Positions 53,530 to 61,754 of a stretch of DNA of 64,000 nt are shown here, piece after piece. The stretch's first letter is position 1. Each line of letters starts with the position of its first letter. The translations under genes and the position numbers were made by a program. Where the stretch lies: NCBI RefSeq assembly GCF_018069625.1, contig NZ_CP072941.1:6758001-6822000 (forward strand). Direction: 5' to 3'. Under the pieces are notes generated by a model. The model had not been told where the DNA came from. It saw nothing but the letters and a program-made list of their open reading frames with translations, and did no database searches. Source of the DNA: Streptomyces yatensis. Lineage in GTDB: Bacteria > Actinomycetota > Actinomycetes > Streptomycetales > Streptomycetaceae.

Positions 53530-53559
53530 CGGGCGTGCGCACGTGTGCGCATAAGCAAA

Positions 53560-53594
53560 CGGCCCGGCTCCGGGGAGTTCCCCGGGCCGGGCCG
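53560..53594 (-). terminator. Terminator downstream of tRNA-Gly
   Basis: CGGCCCGGC(T)CCGGGG pairs with CCCCGGGCCGGGCCG, 15 bp with one bulged T, 10 bp beyond the 3' end of the tRNA on the minus strand. Confidence 0.75.
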
Positions 53595-53604
53595 AAAGCA
53601 GTGG

Positions 53605-53675
53605 AGCGGGCGACGGGAATCGAACCCGCGTAGCCAGTTTGGAAGACTGGGGCTCTACCATTGAGCTACGCCCGC
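53605..53675 (-). tRNA. tRNA-Gly (anticodon TCC)
   Basis: A 71-nt cloverleaf on the minus strand: acceptor GCGGGCG/CGCCCGC, D arm GCTC...GAGC, anticodon arm CCAGT-CTTCCAA-ACTGG, T arm with TTCGATT, discriminator T. The 3' CCA is not encoded. Confidence 0.97.
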
Positions 53676-53854
53676 ACACGCCGCGTACACGGATGCACCG
53701 GTCGCCCGGACACCTCCGCCCAGGCATGATCACCCGGATCGCGGCACGAGATGCATCGTAGCGGTTCTCCAGCGTTCCCCGCACACCCTTGCCCACCAGT
53801 CGAATAACCGGCAGCCGGGGGGTCCGCGGGCATGTACCCTACGTGTCGCACCGA

Positions 53855-53931
53855 CGGGGTGTGGCGCAGCTTGGTAGCGCGTCCGCTTTGGGAGCGGAAG
53901 GTCGTCGGTTCGAATCCGGCCACCCCGACCA
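53855..53931 (+). tRNA. tRNA-Pro (anticodon TGG)
   Basis: A 77-nt gene including an encoded CCA: acceptor CGGGGTG/CACCCCG, D arm GCGC...GCGC, anticodon arm TCCGC-TTTGGGA-GCGGA, T arm GTCGG-TTCGAAT-CCGGC, discriminator A. Confidence 0.97.
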
Positions 53932-53952
53932 TCCACAGGCGTCAAGATCGCG

Positions 53953-53983
53953 TTGTGGGGCCCGTCATGCTTGCGGTTACTAT
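53953..53983 (+). promoter_or_regulatory. Probable housekeeping promoter of tig
   Basis: TTGTGG, 19 bp, TACTAT. The -10 lies between inverted hexamers GCTTGC and GCAAGC (53969-53989). The leader to the tig start is about 95 nt. Confidence 0.5.
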
Positions 53984-54086
53984 GCAAGCTGCGTGTCTGT
54001 GTCTTTTTAACCGGACGCGAATCCGCTGCGACGCGACAGCGCACCGCAGCTGAACACCACACGTCAGCCCCCAAGGAGACCGAACC

Positions 54087-55529
54087 GTGAAGAGCGCCGT
54101 GGAGAACCTGAACCCGACCCGGGTTCGGCTCACTGTCGAGGTGCCCTTCGAGGAGCTCAAGCCCAGCCTCGACGCGGCGTACAAGAAGATCAACCAGCAG
54201 GTCACGGTGCCTGGGTTCCGTAAGGGCAAGATCCCGGCCCGCATCATCGACCAGCGGTTCGGTCGTGGCGCCGTGCTGGAAGAGGCCGTCAACGAGGCGC
54301 TCCCGAAGTTCTACACCGACGCGGTCAACGAGGGTGAGCTGAACCCGCTCGGCCAGCCCGAGGTCGACATCACCGAGCTCAAGGACAACGAGCTCCTGAC
54401 CTTCACCGCCGAGGTCGACATCCGCCCGGCGATCGAGATCCCGGACTACTCCGGCATCGAGGTCACCGTCGACGCCGTCGAGGTCTCGGACGAGGACCTC
54501 GACAAGTCCGTCGAGCAGCTGCGCGAGCGGTTCGCCACCACCAGCCCGGTGGAGCGCGCCGCGGCCGAGGGCGACATCGTCGTGATCGACCTGGAGGCCA
54601 AGGTCGAGGGCGAGGTCCTGGAGGACGGTGTCGCCACCGGCGTCACCTACACCATCGGCTCGGGCGAGCTGCTGGAGGGCATCGACGAGGCCGTGACCGG
54701 CCTGGAGGCGGGTGGCGAGGCCACCTTCACCTCCGAGCTCAAGGGCGGCTCCGCCCAGGGCAAGGAGGCCGAGGTCTCGGTCAAGGTCTCCGAGGTCAAG
54801 GCCCGTGAGCTGCCGGAGCTCGACGACGACTTCGCCCAGCTGGCCAGCGAGTTCGACACCCTCGAGGAGCTGCGCGCGGACAGCCGCAAGCGCCTGGAGC
54901 GGTCGAAGAAGTTCGAGCAGGCCACCCAGGCCCAGGAGAAGGTGCTGGACGCCCTCCTGGAGCTGGTCGAGGTGCCGATCCCCGAGAAGCTCCTCGAGGA
55001 AGAGATCAACACCCGTAAGCACAACCTCGAGCACCACCAGCTCGGGCAGATGGGCCTGAACCTCGAGTCGTACCTGCAGATGCAGGACAAGACCGCCGAG
55101 GAGTTCGACGCCGAGCTCAAGGAGCAGGCCGAGAAGGGCATCCGGACCCAGTTCGTCCTCGACGAGCTGGTCAACAAGGAGCAGCTGTCCGTCGGCCAGG
55201 AGGAGCTCACCGAGCACCTCATGCGCCGTGCGCAGTCCTCCGGCATGAGCCCGGACCAGTTCGCCCAGGCCGTCGTCGAGGGCGGCCAGGTGCCGATGCT
55301 CGTCGGCGAGGTCGCCCGCGGCAAGGCGCTGGCCGTCGTGGTCGAGGCCGCCAAGGTCGTCGACGACAAGGGCGAGACCGTCGACCTGGACGACGAGGAG
55401 GACGAGACCGGCGAGACGGTCGAGGCCACCTCCGAGGCCGTCGAGGCGCCCGCCGAGGCCGAGGCCGCGACCGAGGCCGCCGAGGAGCCCGCGGAGTCCC
55501 AGGAGAAGCAGGACAAGGCCGAGAGCTGA
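54087..55529 (+). CDS. tig: Trigger factor (ribosome-bound chaperone and prolyl isomerase)
   Basis: A 480-residue protein: ribosome-binding N-domain with the signature GFRKGKIP (residues 46-53), FKBP-type isomerase domain at about 155-245, and the helical chaperone C-domain to about 425. An acidic Glu/Ala-rich tail of about 45 residues is typical of actinobacteria. It shields nascent chains at the ribosome exit. GTG with AAGGAGA. Upstream of clpP1P2-clpX, the conserved proteostasis cluster. Confidence 0.97.
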   Translation: MKSAVENLNPTRVRLTVEVPFEELKPSLDAAYKKINQQVTVPGFRKGKIPARIIDQRFGRGAVLEEAVNEALPKFYTDAVNEGELNPLGQPEVDITELKDNELLTFTAEVDIRPAIEIPDYSGIEVTVDAVEVSDEDLDKSVEQLRERFATTSPVERAAAEGDIVVIDLEAKVEGEVLEDGVATGVTYTIGSGELLEGIDEAVTGLEAGGEATFTSELKGGSAQGKEAEVSVKVSEVKARELPELDDDFAQLASEFDTLEELRADSRKRLERSKKFEQATQAQEKVLDALLELVEVPIPEKLLEEEINTRKHNLEHHQLGQMGLNLESYLQMQDKTAEEFDAELKEQAEKGIRTQFVLDELVNKEQLSVGQEELTEHLMRRAQSSGMSPDQFAQAVVEGGQVPMLVGEVARGKALAVVVEAAKVVDDKGETVDLDDEEDETGETVEATSEAVEAPAEAEAATEAAEEPAESQEKQDKAES

Positions 55530-55553
55530 TCCCGGTCCGCTCCACAGCCCGTA

Positions 55554-55595
55554 ACGAACGGGCCCGAACGTCTGCACGCGTCCGGGCCCGTTCGT
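55554..55595 (+). terminator. Terminator after tig
   Basis: ACGAACGGGCCCG and CGGGCCCGTTCGT form a 13-bp perfect stem with a 16-base loop, 25 bp after the stop. Confidence 0.88.
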
Positions 55596-55619
55596 GTTCC
55601 GCGATGCCGGTCCGGTGCC

Positions 55620-55645
55620 GGAACATGCGCTCAGAGCGAACAGTT
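55620..55645 (+). promoter_or_regulatory. clpP1P2 control region: ClgR box overlapping a SigR-like promoter
   Basis: On the minus strand GTTCGC-N5-GCG (55628-55641) is exactly the ClgR binding consensus of Streptomyces. On the plus strand GGAAC-N18-GTT (55620-55645) is a one-mismatch SigR promoter. A TAGGGT -10-type hexamer follows at 55680, so ClgR would sit about 50-65 bp upstream of that start. ClgR activates clpP1P2; SigR would add thiol-stress control. Confidence 0.65.
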
Positions 55646-55809
55646 CCTGATGCGGGATGGCGCCCGCCGACCAGCGCGTTAGGGTCCGTAGATACGAGGG
55701 CAGGGGAGTCTCGCAAGCCCGCCGGGGCCGCACCGGCGGCCACACCCCCGCACCCCAGAAGAAGACGCTGAGACGGCCAGTCAGCCGTCAGAGACGAGCA
55801 GGTGGATAC

Positions 55810-56424
55810 GTGACGAATACGATGCCTTCCGCCGCCGGCGAGCCGACCGTCGGTGGCCTCGGCGACCAGGTCTACAACCGGCTGCTCGGCGAGCGGATCA
55901 TCTTCCTCGGCCAGCCGGTCGACGACGACATCGCCAACAAGATCACGGCTCAGCTGCTCCTGCTCGCCGCCGATCCGGACAAGGACATCTACCTCTACAT
56001 CAACTCTCCGGGCGGCTCGATCTCGGCCGGCATGGCGATCTACGACACCATGCAGTACATCCAGAACGACGTGGTCACCATCGCCATGGGCCTCGCCGCC
56101 TCGATGGGCCAGTTCCTGCTGAGCGCGGGCACCCCGGGCAAGCGTTTCGCGCTGCCCAACGCCGAGATCCTGATCCACCAGCCCTCCGCGGGTCTGGCGG
56201 GTTCCGCCTCGGACATCAAGATTCACGCCGAGCGGCTGCTGCACACCAAGAAGCGCATGGCCGAGCTGACCTCCTTCCACACCGGTCAGACGGTTGAGCA
56301 GATCGTCCGTGACTCCGACCGCGACCGCTGGTTCTCCGCCCAGGAGGCCAAGGAGTACGGCCTGGTCGACGACGTCATGACGTCCGCCTCCAGCGTTCCG
56401 GGCGGGGGCGGCACCGGGGCCTGA
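55810..56424 (+). CDS. clpP1: ATP-dependent Clp protease proteolytic subunit 1
   Basis: A 204-residue serine peptidase forming the Clp chamber with ClpP2. Catalytic Ser98 is in GLAASMGQ and His123 in ILIHQPS, with the Asp in the following helix region. The SPGGS oxyanion strand is at 66-70. The GTG start ([11 protein letters not shown]) has an AGGTGG site; ATG at codon 5 is an alternative, and an upstream in-frame extension is not credible. clpP2 follows after 46 bp. Confidence 0.95.
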   Translation: MTNTMPSAAGEPTVGGLGDQVYNRLLGERIIFLGQPVDDDIANKITAQLLLLAADPDKDIYLYINSPGGSISAGMAIYDTMQYIQNDVVTIAMGLAASMGQFLLSAGTPGKRFALPNAEILIHQPSAGLAGSASDIKIHAERLLHTKKRMAELTSFHTGQTVEQIVRDSDRDRWFSAQEAKEYGLVDDVMTSASSVPGGGGTGA

Positions 56425-56470
56425 GTCCCGCCGTCCCGTAGCCGACCTCCAGCCCCCAGATCGCCACAGG

Positions 56471-57142
56471 ATGGTGAAGACCCAGATGAGCAACTTCCCC
56501 GGCAGCGGCCTGTACACCGGCCCGATGGCCGAATCCCGCTATGTCGTTCCGCGTTTCGTCGAGCGCACCTCCCAGGGCATCCGCGAGTACGACCCGTACG
56601 CGAAGCTCTTCGAGGAGCGCGTGATCTTCCTGGGCGTCCAGATCGACGACGCCTCGGCCAACGACGTCATGGCGCAGCTGCTGTGCCTGGAGTCGATGGA
56701 CCCAGACCGTGACATTTCGGTCTACATCAACTCTCCCGGCGGCTCGTTCACCGCGCTGACCGCCATTTACGACACGATGCAGTTCGTCAAGCCCGACATC
56801 CAGACGGTCTGCATGGGTCAGGCGGCGTCCGCCGCGGCCGTGCTGCTCGCCGCCGGTACGCCGGGCAAGCGGATGGCCCTGCCCAATGCCCGCATCCTGA
56901 TCCACCAGCCGTACAGTGAGACCGGGCGCGGTCAGGTCTCCGACCTGGAGATCGCGGCCAACGAGATCCTGCGGATGCGCTCGCAGCTCGAGGAGATGCT
57001 GGCCAAGCACTCCACCACGCCCATCGAGAAGATCCGCGACGATATCGAGCGGGACAAGATCCTCACGGCCGAGGAGTCCCTGTCGTACGGTCTTGTCGAC
57101 CAGATCGTTTCCACCCGCAAGACGTCGGTCGGTCTCGGCTGA
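56471..57142 (+). CDS. clpP2: ATP-dependent Clp protease proteolytic subunit 2
   Basis: A 223-residue ClpP. The catalytic Ser is in [11 protein letters not shown], His in ILIHQPYSE, and NSPGGSF forms the oxyanion region. The N-terminal 35 residues are longer than in ClpP1, as is normal for ClpP2. ATG at codon 1 lacks a clear RBS; ATG at codon 6 (MSNFPG) is possible. Co-transcribed with clpP1 and, after a short hairpin, perhaps with clpX. Confidence 0.95.
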   Translation: MVKTQMSNFPGSGLYTGPMAESRYVVPRFVERTSQGIREYDPYAKLFEERVIFLGVQIDDASANDVMAQLLCLESMDPDRDISVYINSPGGSFTALTAIYDTMQFVKPDIQTVCMGQAASAAAVLLAAGTPGKRMALPNARILIHQPYSETGRGQVSDLEIAANEILRMRSQLEEMLAKHSTTPIEKIRDDIERDKILTAEESLSYGLVDQIVSTRKTSVGLG

Positions 57143-57161
57143 ATCTTCGGTGGTGACACCT

Positions 57162-57186
57162 CCCTTGGACCGAGTAGGTCCAAGGG
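57162..57186 (+). terminator. Hairpin between clpP2 and clpX
   Basis: CCCTTGGACC and GGTCCAAGGG form a 10-bp stem with loop GAGTA, 19 bp after clpP2, then a G run. It may be a partial terminator, since clpX lies 182 bp on. Confidence 0.65.
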
Positions 57187-57324
57187 GGGCCCGAACCGGG
57201 GGCCCGGCAAGGTACCGTCGTAGAGGGCTGGGGGCCCCGGCCCACGGGAAAAGAAGCAGAAAGCGCAGCGCAAGCACCCGGTTCCGCGCAGCAAAGCGGA
57301 TCCAAGGCGAAGGGGAAGCACCTC

Positions 57325-58611
57325 GTGGCACGCATCGGTGACGGCGGCGACCTGCTCAAGTGCTCGTTCTGCGGGAAGAGCCAGAAGCAGGTGAAGAAGC
57401 TCATCGCGGGCCCGGGTGTGTACATCTGCGATGAATGCATCGATCTCTGCAACGAGATCATCGAGGAGGAGCTCGCCGAGACCTCCGAAGTGCGCTGGGA
57501 GGAACTCCCCAAGCCGCGCGAGATCTATGAATTCCTCGAGGGCTATGTGGTCGGCCAGGAGGCCGCCAAGAAGGCCCTCTCGGTCGCCGTCTACAACCAC
57601 TACAAGCGGGTCCAGGCGGGCGAGAACGGCGGTCACAGCCGGGACGACGGCATCGAGTTGGCGAAGTCCAACATCCTGCTGCTCGGCCCCACCGGCTCCG
57701 GCAAGACCCTGCTCGCGCAGACCCTCGCCCGGATGCTCAACGTCCCCTTCGCCATCGCCGACGCCACCGCGCTCACCGAGGCGGGCTATGTCGGCGAGGA
57801 CGTGGAGAACATCCTCCTCAAGCTGATCCAGGCCGCCGACTACGACGTCAAGAAGGCCGAGACGGGCATCATCTACATCGACGAGATCGACAAGGTGGCC
57901 CGCAAGAGCGAGAACCCCTCGATCACCCGCGATGTGTCCGGTGAGGGCGTTCAGCAGGCGCTGCTGAAGATCCTGGAAGGGACCACGGCGTCGGTGCCGC
58001 CGCAGGGCGGCCGGAAACACCCGCACCAGGAGTTCATCCAGATCGACACCACGAACGTGCTGTTCATCGTGGGCGGCGCGTTCGCCGGTCTGGAGAAGAT
58101 CATCGAGTCGCGGGCGGGTGCCAAGGGCATCGGGTTCGGCGCCACGATCCGCTCCAAGCGCGAGATCGAGGCGAGCGACCAGTTCCAGGAGGTCATGCCC
58201 GAGGACCTGGTGAAGTTCGGCATGATCCCGGAATTCATCGGCCGTCTCCCGGTCATCACCTCCGTCCACAACCTCGACCGCGAGGCGCTGCTGCAGATCC
58301 TCGTCGAGCCGCGGAACGCGCTGGTGAAGCAGTACCAGCGGCTGTTCGAACTCGACGGTGTTGAGCTGGACTTCGACCGCCCGGCCCTGGAGGCCATCGC
58401 CGACCAGGCGATCCTGCGCGGCACCGGGGCCCGGGGCCTGCGCGCCATCATCGAGGAAGTGCTGATGTCGGCGATGTATGAGGTGCCGTCCCGCAAGGAC
58501 GTGGCCCGCGTCGTCATCACCGAGGACGTCGTGCACTCCAATGTGAATCCCACGCTGGTGCCCCGCACCCGGGGCACCGAGCCGGGCGAGCGGCACGAGA
58601 AGAGCGCATAG
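57325..58611 (+). CDS. clpX: ATP-dependent Clp protease ATP-binding subunit ClpX
   Basis: A 428-residue AAA+ unfoldase that feeds tagged substrates to ClpP. An N-terminal C4 zinc finger (KCSFCGKSQ and [10 protein letters not shown]) binds adaptors. Walker A is [12 protein letters not shown], Walker B IIYIDEID, pore loop GYVGEDV, and the ClpP-binding IGF loop is seen as GIGFGA. Normal length. GTG with GAAGGGGAAG upstream. Confidence 0.97.
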   Translation: MARIGDGGDLLKCSFCGKSQKQVKKLIAGPGVYICDECIDLCNEIIEEELAETSEVRWEELPKPREIYEFLEGYVVGQEAAKKALSVAVYNHYKRVQAGENGGHSRDDGIELAKSNILLLGPTGSGKTLLAQTLARMLNVPFAIADATALTEAGYVGEDVENILLKLIQAADYDVKKAETGIIYIDEIDKVARKSENPSITRDVSGEGVQQALLKILEGTTASVPPQGGRKHPHQEFIQIDTTNVLFIVGGAFAGLEKIIESRAGAKGIGFGATIRSKREIEASDQFQEVMPEDLVKFGMIPEFIGRLPVITSVHNLDREALLQILVEPRNALVKQYQRLFELDGVELDFDRPALEAIADQAILRGTGARGLRAIIEEVLMSAMYEVPSRKDVARVVITEDVVHSNVNPTLVPRTRGTEPGERHEKSA

Positions 58612-58647
58612 CCGCCCCGCACGCGTAGCCGCCCCGCACAGAGCATG

Positions 58648-58681
58648 CGAAGAGGGCCCCGGTCTCCCGGGGCCCTCTTCG
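58648..58681 (+). terminator. Terminator after clpX
   Basis: CGAAGAGGGCCCCGG and its complement form a 15-bp perfect stem with a 4-base loop, 36 bp after the stop. It also closes the converging minus-strand gene. Confidence 0.92.
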
Positions 58682-58716
58682 TGTCGTACGCGCCCTGTGG
58701 GCGTCTTACGGGCGGT

Positions 58717-59559
58717 TCAGGCGGGCTTGCGGGTGTCCTGGTAGATGCCCGCGGTCACCTTGGCGAAGGACTCCATGTCGGCGTCGGACGCCGAGGTGTT
58801 CTCCGCGTTGACGTCGAGCACCATCGCCGCGTCCGTCTCCTCCGCCCAGACACACGCCGGGGCGTAGATCCGGTCGTAGAGCCTGACCACCTCGCACTCC
58901 ACCGAGGGGCCGTCAGCGCCCTCCGGCTGGAACCGCTTGCGCTTCTCCTCCACCGTGGGGGAGCCGTCGCCGCCCGCGAAGCCCTTGAACATCTCGTCCC
59001 GGACCGCCTCCGGGTCCCTGATCTCGCCGTACATCCCGGAGAAGGCGAGCCCCGAGTTGTCGTCGTCCGACCGCTTGTACTGGGCCAGGACCGACGTCGC
59101 GCCCTCGGGCATGCTGCCCTGCACGCTGGTGCCCTCGTTGTCGAGGTCGTCGGTGCCCTTGTCCAGCGTGTACGTGCCGTCGTCGAGCGTCTTGGGGGTG
59201 ACCAGCTTCATCGCCTTCGGGCCGTCGTCGCCGCCGGACAGCACCACGGCGCCGGTGACGATCGCGCCCACCACCACGAGCCCGGCCACCGTCACCGCGA
59301 TGATCTTGGTGCGGTTGCCGCCCCCGCCGGCCGCGGGCGGCGCGGGGTAGGGCGGCTGGCCGTAGGGACCCGCCTGCTGCTGCGGGTAGCCGTAGCCCTG
59401 CGGGGGCTGCTGCGGATAGCCGTAACCCTGAGGCTGCGCGTACGGGTTGGACTCCGCGGGCTGCTGCTGCCCTCCGGCGTACGGATTGGGCTGGGCGCCC
59501 CCGTACGGGCTGGGTCCGCCGCCGTAGGGCCCCGGTGGCGGTGGCTGGTTGTGGCTCAT
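58717..59559 (-). CDS. PGQY-rich single-span membrane protein, paralogue 3
   Basis: A 280-residue protein, the most diverged of three tandem paralogues. Residues 1-80 are Pro/Gly/Gln/Tyr-rich (MSHNQPPPPGPYGG), cytoplasmic; one membrane helix at about 86-108; then an extracytoplasmic domain with conserved cysteines (VECEVV... and APACVWAEE). It ends in a motif like its neighbours (AGIYQDTRK). ATG with a GGAGGGGA site. Function unknown. 57 bp downstream of the second paralogue. Confidence 0.85.
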   Translation of the reverse strand: MSHNQPPPPGPYGGGPSPYGGAQPNPYAGGQQQPAESNPYAQPQGYGYPQQPPQGYGYPQQQAGPYGQPPYPAPPAAGGGGNRTKIIAVTVAGLVVVGAIVTGAVVLSGGDDGPKAMKLVTPKTLDDGTYTLDKGTDDLDNEGTSVQGSMPEGATSVLAQYKRSDDDNSGLAFSGMYGEIRDPEAVRDEMFKGFAGGDGSPTVEEKRKRFQPEGADGPSVECEVVRLYDRIYAPACVWAEETDAAMVLDVNAENTSASDADMESFAKVTAGIYQDTRKPA

Positions 59560-59616
59560 GGCTGTGGGGGTCCCCTCCGGATCGGCTGTGGGCTGTGAAC
59601 TCAGTGGCCCGCTGGG

Positions 59617-60648
59617 CTACTTGATCTCCACGCGCGCGTCGTTGCGGACCTTCGCGGTGATCTCACCGGCCTCGTCGAGCGACATGCCGTTGCCGGACAG
59701 CGCCGCGGCCGCGTCGGAGACGATCACATAGCCCACCGTGCTGTTGTCACCCCACATGCAGATCGGGATCGTGAACCCCTTGCTGGGTATGCCGCTGGAG
59801 CTCGAGCCCTCGCCCGGGGTGAACTTGGTGTTCTGGCACTTCATCACGGCGTTCTCGAAGCCGCTGGGCGACACCGACTCCGGGCTGCCCACGAGCTCGG
59901 CCTTCATCCCGCTGCCGGTCGAGGAGTCCTTCTCGGCCTCCTGGGCGATCTTCGCGAAGGCGCCGTCGACGACCGCCTCCGGGTCCTTCACCTCGCCCCA
60001 GACCCCGTTGAGCTGGAGCTTCTTCACGCTCATGCCCTCGCCGGACTTGTACTCCGCGCTCACCGGCTCGGGGTTGCTGACGCCGAACTTCTCGAAGTCG
60101 TCCGCGTCCGAGGAGGTGAGCCCGCCGCCGGAGCCGGAGGACTCCTTGGTGTAGTCGCCGGCCACCGTCTGGGGGGTGGTGAGCTTGTACCGCTTGCCGT
60201 CGTCGGCGACCTTACCGCCGCCACCGCCGCCGCTGTCGTCCCCGCCCTGGACCACCAGGACGCCGCCGACGACCGCGGCCACCACGACCACCGCGCCGAT
60301 CGCGAGCCACAGACCCTTCTTCTTGCCGCCGCCCTGGCCCGGGTCCGGCTGGTACGGGCCCGGCATGCCCGGCTGACCGTACGGCTGCTGCTGGCCGTAC
60401 GGGTTCGGGGGCTGTCCGTAGGGGCCCGGCTGCCCCTGCGGCTGCCCGGGGTAGCCGTAGCCCGGCTGCGGCGGCTGCGGCGGCTGTCCGTAGGGACCCG
60501 GCTGCCCCTGCGGCTGCTGCGGGTAGCCGTAGCCGGGCTGGCCGGCCGCACCACCCTGTCCGTAGGGACCCGGCTGCCCGGGCTGCTGGCCGTAGGGACC
60601 CGGCTGCCCGGGCTGCTGGCCGTAGGGGCCCGGCTGGTTGTAGCTCAT
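59617..60648 (-). CDS. PGQY-rich single-span membrane protein, paralogue 2
   Basis: A 343-residue member of the triplet with the longest low-complexity head: about 110 residues of PYGQQPGQPG-type repeats, a membrane helix at about 115-140, then an extracytoplasmic domain. That domain matches paralogue 1: YKLTTPQTVAGDYT, LNGVWGEVKDPEAVVDGAF, MKCQNTKFTPG and ICMWGDNSTVGYV, and the C-terminus VRNDARVEIK. ATG with GAGGGATAC. Confidence 0.87.
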   Translation of the reverse strand: MSYNQPGPYGQQPGQPGPYGQQPGQPGPYGQGGAAGQPGYGYPQQPQGQPGPYGQPPQPPQPGYGYPGQPQGQPGPYGQPPNPYGQQQPYGQPGMPGPYQPDPGQGGGKKKGLWLAIGAVVVVAAVVGGVLVVQGGDDSGGGGGGKVADDGKRYKLTTPQTVAGDYTKESSGSGGGLTSSDADDFEKFGVSNPEPVSAEYKSGEGMSVKKLQLNGVWGEVKDPEAVVDGAFAKIAQEAEKDSSTGSGMKAELVGSPESVSPSGFENAVMKCQNTKFTPGEGSSSSGIPSKGFTIPICMWGDNSTVGYVIVSDAAAALSGNGMSLDEAGEITAKVRNDARVEIK

Positions 60649-60701
60649 CTGTATCCCTCGTTGGTGAAACCGCTGTTGTGTTGCCGTTCGCCGGTCGCGG
60701 G

Positions 60702-61637
60702 CTAGCCGTCGATCTCGACGCGCGCGTCCCTGCGCACCTTGGCCGTGAGGCCGGCGGCGTCCTCCAGGGACATACCACCGCCGAGCACCGCGGCCGCCGG
60801 GTCCGCCATGACTGTGACGCCCAGGGTGTCCTTGTCGCCCCAGACGCACGCGGGGGCCTCCATGGATCCCTGGTCCGAGGTGAACTTCATGGACTGGCAC
60901 TTCAGGACGTCCCCGTCGAAGCCGTCCGGGGAGAACGTCCGGGGGCTGCCCTTGGCCTGCGCCGTGCCGTTGTCCTGCAGCGTCTTGACGATGACCGCCA
61001 GTGCGAGGTCCGCGCCCCGCGCCGGGTCGGTGACATCGCCCCAGACGCCGGTGAACTTCAGCATCTCCTTACCGGAGGTCTGGTAGTCGGCCGCCACCAG
61101 ATGCGGGTCCTTGACGACCGGCACCTGCTGGAGGTCCTTGCGGCCCGCCGCGGACAGATCGCTGTCGTCCGTGCCCGAGCCCTGGCGCTCGTAGTCCGCG
61201 GCCACGGTCTTGGGCGTGGTCAGCTTGTACGGGCCGCCGCTGCCGCCGCCGAACAGCAGGAACGCCCCCACGCCCAGCGCCCCCACGACCACCACCGCGC
61301 CGACCGCGAGAGCCACCTTGCGGCCCTTACCGCGGCCACCGGCGGCCGGTCCCTGGGGCGGCGGTACCTGGGGCCCGCCGTAGTAGCCCGGGCCCTGCTG
61401 GGGCACGGGGCCCGGCTGGGGAGGCTGCGGCGGCTGCCCGTAAGGATGCGCGGGCTGAGGATGTCCATAGCCGCCGGACCCGCCGTAGGGGTTCGGCTGA
61501 CCGTAGCCGCCCTGCGGCTGCCGGCCGTAGCCCGGTGTCTGCGCATATGGATTGGGCACCGGCGGCTGGCCGGCGCCGTACGCCCCTGGCTGGCCCCCAT
61601 AGGGGCCGGGCTGCGGCGGCGGCTGCTGATGGCTCAT
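60702..61637 (-). CDS. PGQY-rich single-span membrane protein, paralogue 1
   Basis: A 311-residue first gene of the tandem triplet: head of about 100 residues rich in Pro, Gly, Gln, Tyr, a helix at about 108-130 (KVALAVGAVVVVGALGVGAFL), then YKLTTPKTVAADYE, FTGVWGDVTDP, LKCQSMKFTSDQ and APACVWGDKDTLGVTV, ending VRRDARVEIDG. The two cysteines flanking the C-terminal part are shared by all three and may form a disulfide. ATG with AAGGAGAGG. It is divergent from valS. Contains one CCGTAAGG octamer in the head. Confidence 0.87.
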   Translation of the reverse strand: MSHQQPPPQPGPYGGQPGAYGAGQPPVPNPYAQTPGYGRQPQGGYGQPNPYGGSGGYGHPQPAHPYGQPPQPPQPGPVPQQGPGYYGGPQVPPPQGPAAGGRGKGRKVALAVGAVVVVGALGVGAFLLFGGGSGGPYKLTTPKTVAADYERQGSGTDDSDLSAAGRKDLQQVPVVKDPHLVAADYQTSGKEMLKFTGVWGDVTDPARGADLALAVIVKTLQDNGTAQAKGSPRTFSPDGFDGDVLKCQSMKFTSDQGSMEAPACVWGDKDTLGVTVMADPAAAVLGGGMSLEDAAGLTAKVRRDARVEIDG

Positions 61638-61742
61638 GTGCCTCTCCTTATGCGCATGACAGTTCCAAACATCCTTCCCGACGCCTCAGGGCGCCTTGGC
61701 CCCGGGGCCACAACGGGTTCGTAACGGAAGGCCGCGGCCCTT

Positions 61743-61754
61743 TAGACTGCGGTG
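61743..61754 (+). promoter_or_regulatory. Possible -10 for a leaderless valS mRNA
   Basis: TAGACT (61743-61748) lies six bases before the valS GTG (61755), so transcription would start at or next to the start codon. No GGAGG-type site precedes the GTG. No good -35 was found 17-19 bp upstream. Confidence 0.45.

Noticed and set aside
53730..55745. 671-codon minus-strand frame covering tig and tRNA-Pro
   Set aside because: Runs through a tRNA gene and antisense to tig; leucine/glycine-rich shadow translation.
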